From assembly GCA_007135085.1 (NCBI GenBank), contig SLJM01000076.1, positions 1-34,800 on the forward strand: 34,800 nt of DNA. Direction: 5' to 3'. Position numbers and translations under genes: made by a program. The DNA comes from Myxococcales bacterium (GTDB lineage Bacteria > Myxococcota_A > Bradymonadia > Bradymonadales > Bradymonadaceae). Below, piece after piece: positions 33,500 to 34,800 of this stretch (positions are counted from its first letter, which is position 1; each line of letters starts with the position of its first letter). The notes beneath the pieces were generated by a model. The model saw only the letters and a list, made by a program, of their open reading frames with translations, searched no databases and was not told the origin of the DNA.

Positions 33500-34360
33500 C
33501 TAGCCGTTGAGGTCCAGCCAGCGCTCCAGGCGCAGATGGGGGCGCTGCTGGTCGCGCCATTTGGCGGCCTGGCGACCCAGGGCGGCGATCTGCCGTGCCC
33601 TGGCGGCATCTCTTCCGCCGCAGGCCCTCCAGATTGAGTCCACTTCTTCGCCAGTTAAGGGACGGAGCTCGCCCACTGGCAGATCTCCCATCTCGACGGG
33701 GCCGATTCGCGGCCGGTGGAGGTGCTCCAATTTGAAATCTGCCCGCCGGGCCATACGCCTGACCATTCGGTGGCGACCCTCGTCGACGACCACCGAGAGC
33801 AGGCTCTTTTTGGTGGAAGTGTCGAGCACTTTTGTGCGAAGCGCTCTGGCCGGTGGTTTTCGATCGCCGATATCGATGCCCTCCTCGAGCGCGGCGAGGC
33901 GCTCATCGCCTGGTTCGACGGCGCCGCGCACGGTCAGATGGTATTCCTTTTCGACATGAAAACGGGGACGGAGCAGACAGAAGCATAGATCACCATCGTC
34001 GGTGAATAGCAAAAAGCCAGTGGTCGGCTTGTCCAACCGCCCCACGGGAAAGATCGAATCCGGGAGTTCATCGAGCCAGGCCGCCAGGCAATCGCGGCCC
34101 TGTGGGTTGCTGGTCGTCGACAGGATGCCTTCCGGTTTGTGAAAGGCCAGATAGTGGCTCGGCTCAACCAGGGCGACAGGCTCCGAATCCAGGAGCACCT
34201 GGTCGTCTTCGAAGATGAGGCTCCATAATTGGTAGTCTTCCCGCTCCGATTCACGGGCTGGATGAACCTCGATACGGCCCGCCTCCCAGGCTGCGTTGAT
34301 CTGGTTTCGGGACAGCGGTGTGGCGTCGGCCAAATATTTATCGAGTCGTCGGGGAATCAT
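33500..34360 (-). CDS. RsuA/RluB-family rRNA pseudouridine synthase
   Basis: A 286-residue protein with an N-terminal S4 RNA-binding domain (MIPRRLDKYLADATPLSRNQINAAWEAGRIEV) and a pseudouridine synthase catalytic domain containing IFPVGRLDKPTTGFLLFTDDGDL, in which the Asp of GRLDxxTxG is the conserved nucleophile. VVVDEGRHRMVRRM is a second family motif. It would isomerise uridine in 16S or 23S rRNA; which site is not clear. Its ATG lies 3 bases after the stop of the MutH-family gene, so the two are co-transcribed. Just downstream lies the cytochrome relic. Confidence 0.93.
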   Translation of the reverse strand: MIPRRLDKYLADATPLSRNQINAAWEAGRIEVHPARESEREDYQLWSLIFEDDQVLLDSEPVALVEPSHYLAFHKPEGILSTTSNPQGRDCLAAWLDELPDSIFPVGRLDKPTTGFLLFTDDGDLCFCLLRPRFHVEKEYHLTVRGAVEPGDERLAALEEGIDIGDRKPPARALRTKVLDTSTKKSLLSVVVDEGRHRMVRRMARRADFKLEHLHRPRIGPVEMGDLPVGELRPLTGEEVDSIWRACGGRDAARARQIAALGRQAAKWRDQQRPHLRLERWLDLNG

Positions 34361-34363
34361 GAT

Positions 34364-34800
34364 CTACGGTTGGTGGTGGAAATATTTTCGCAGAATCGAG
34401 GCCGTAAATGTCGGTCTTAGATAGAACCCCCGCGGCAGGGTCATCGTCGATTCACCGCGCTCGTCGACGGTCCAGGTCATGCTGTTGGCGTTGGCCGCTT
34501 TCGGTCGGATCTGCAATACCCTGCCGTCATGGCCGGTGATGGTGTCTACCAATCCTCGGCGGATGAGATCCATATGGAAGTTCCAATCGGTGCTGAGCAG
34601 GGCATCTTCGGCTTCGTCGGGACTCCACAAGACGGGGTGGCCCACGAGTCGCTCGGTCAGATGCTCGTCACCGCCGTGACGCACGGGGATCCACAAGATA
34701 CGGTCCAATTTCTTCTTCGCCCGGCTCCTCTCCCAGCTCGGCTCTTCGCCCAGAAGGTCGACCGTGCAAAGATAGGTGCTCTCTTTGACTTTTCCCCTGG
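34364..34800 (-). CDS. mutH: MutH-family endonuclease, C-terminal part (gene continues beyond window)
   Basis: The minus-strand frame runs from the window edge to a stop at 34364. The sequence matches the C-terminal half of MutH: LDRILWIPV, LVGHPVLWSPDEAEDALLSTDW, LQIRPKAANANS and LTLPRGFYLRPTFTASILRKYF. QIRPKAAN carries part of the MutH catalytic site (D..ExK-like motif lies further upstream, outside the window). It would nick DNA in mismatch repair (at hemimethylated GATC in E. coli) or be a related restriction-type enzyme. MutH-dam repair is otherwise mostly gammaproteobacterial. No start codon is visible; a TTG at 34708 is not the real start. Confidence 0.85.
   Translation of the reverse strand, partial: RGKVKESTYLCTVDLLGEEPSWERSRAKKKLDRILWIPVRHGGDEHLTERLVGHPVLWSPDEAEDALLSTDWNFHMDLIRRGLVDTITGHDGRVLQIRPKAANANSMTWTVDERGESTMTLPRGFYLRPTFTASILRKYFHHQP

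Overview
The window reads as a chromosomal segment of a GC-rich Gram-negative bacterium of the Myxococcota / Bradymonadota (former Deltaproteobacteria) kind. This is inferred from the many lipobox lipoproteins with Cys-rich or acidic linkers, a Ser/Thr kinase fused to an AAA ATPase, lamin-tail-domain surface lipoproteins, a YadA-like fibre protein, a multiheme-cytochrome relic and a hybrid histidine kinase with internal PAS domains. No rRNA, tRNA, CRISPR array or intact insertion sequence was recognised.

Layout. 1-2500: a lipid-anchored cytochrome cd1 nitrite reductase (NirS type) with a fused extra c-type haem domain and a (HGGGG)n linker. 2501-6550: a 1349-residue helical orphan protein. 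6600-7650: a small lipoprotein and a DUF4258-like protein, each behind dyad-symmetric leaders. 7742-9817: universal stress protein and SulP anion transporter. 10180-11305: a CXC-heptad lipoprotein and a flavodoxin. 11591-14386: kinase-ATPase. 14592-18284: a tightly coupled operon of DUF2252 lipoprotein, outer-membrane barrel and lamin-tail-domain lipoprotein. 18296-18400: remnant of a small membrane protein. 18443-21026: helix-hairpin-helix DNA-binding protein and RecQ helicase. 21286-22844: zinc-ribbon membrane protein and pirin.

22987-26202 (minus strand) holds the most interesting locus: a small unknown protein, a nucleoside phosphorylase-family protein, a lasso-cyclase-like asparagine synthetase homologue and a lasso-type precursor peptide. 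The precursor has the leader motif Y-17/P-14/L-12 and a candidate 19-residue core starting with Gly and carrying Asp at position 8. No B1 (RRE), B2 (protease) or transporter gene is in the window, so this is either an incomplete lasso locus, one that uses maturation genes elsewhere, or a variant system.

26648-30333: two small exported proteins, a membrane protein, a two-CBS-domain protein, then a lipoprotein with ENY repeats next to a YadA-like coiled-coil fibre protein. 30409-34800 (minus strand): a hybrid sensor kinase, the frameshifted relic of an OmcA/MtrC-family multiheme cytochrome, an RsuA-type pseudouridine synthase and a MutH-family endonuclease that runs off the end of the window.
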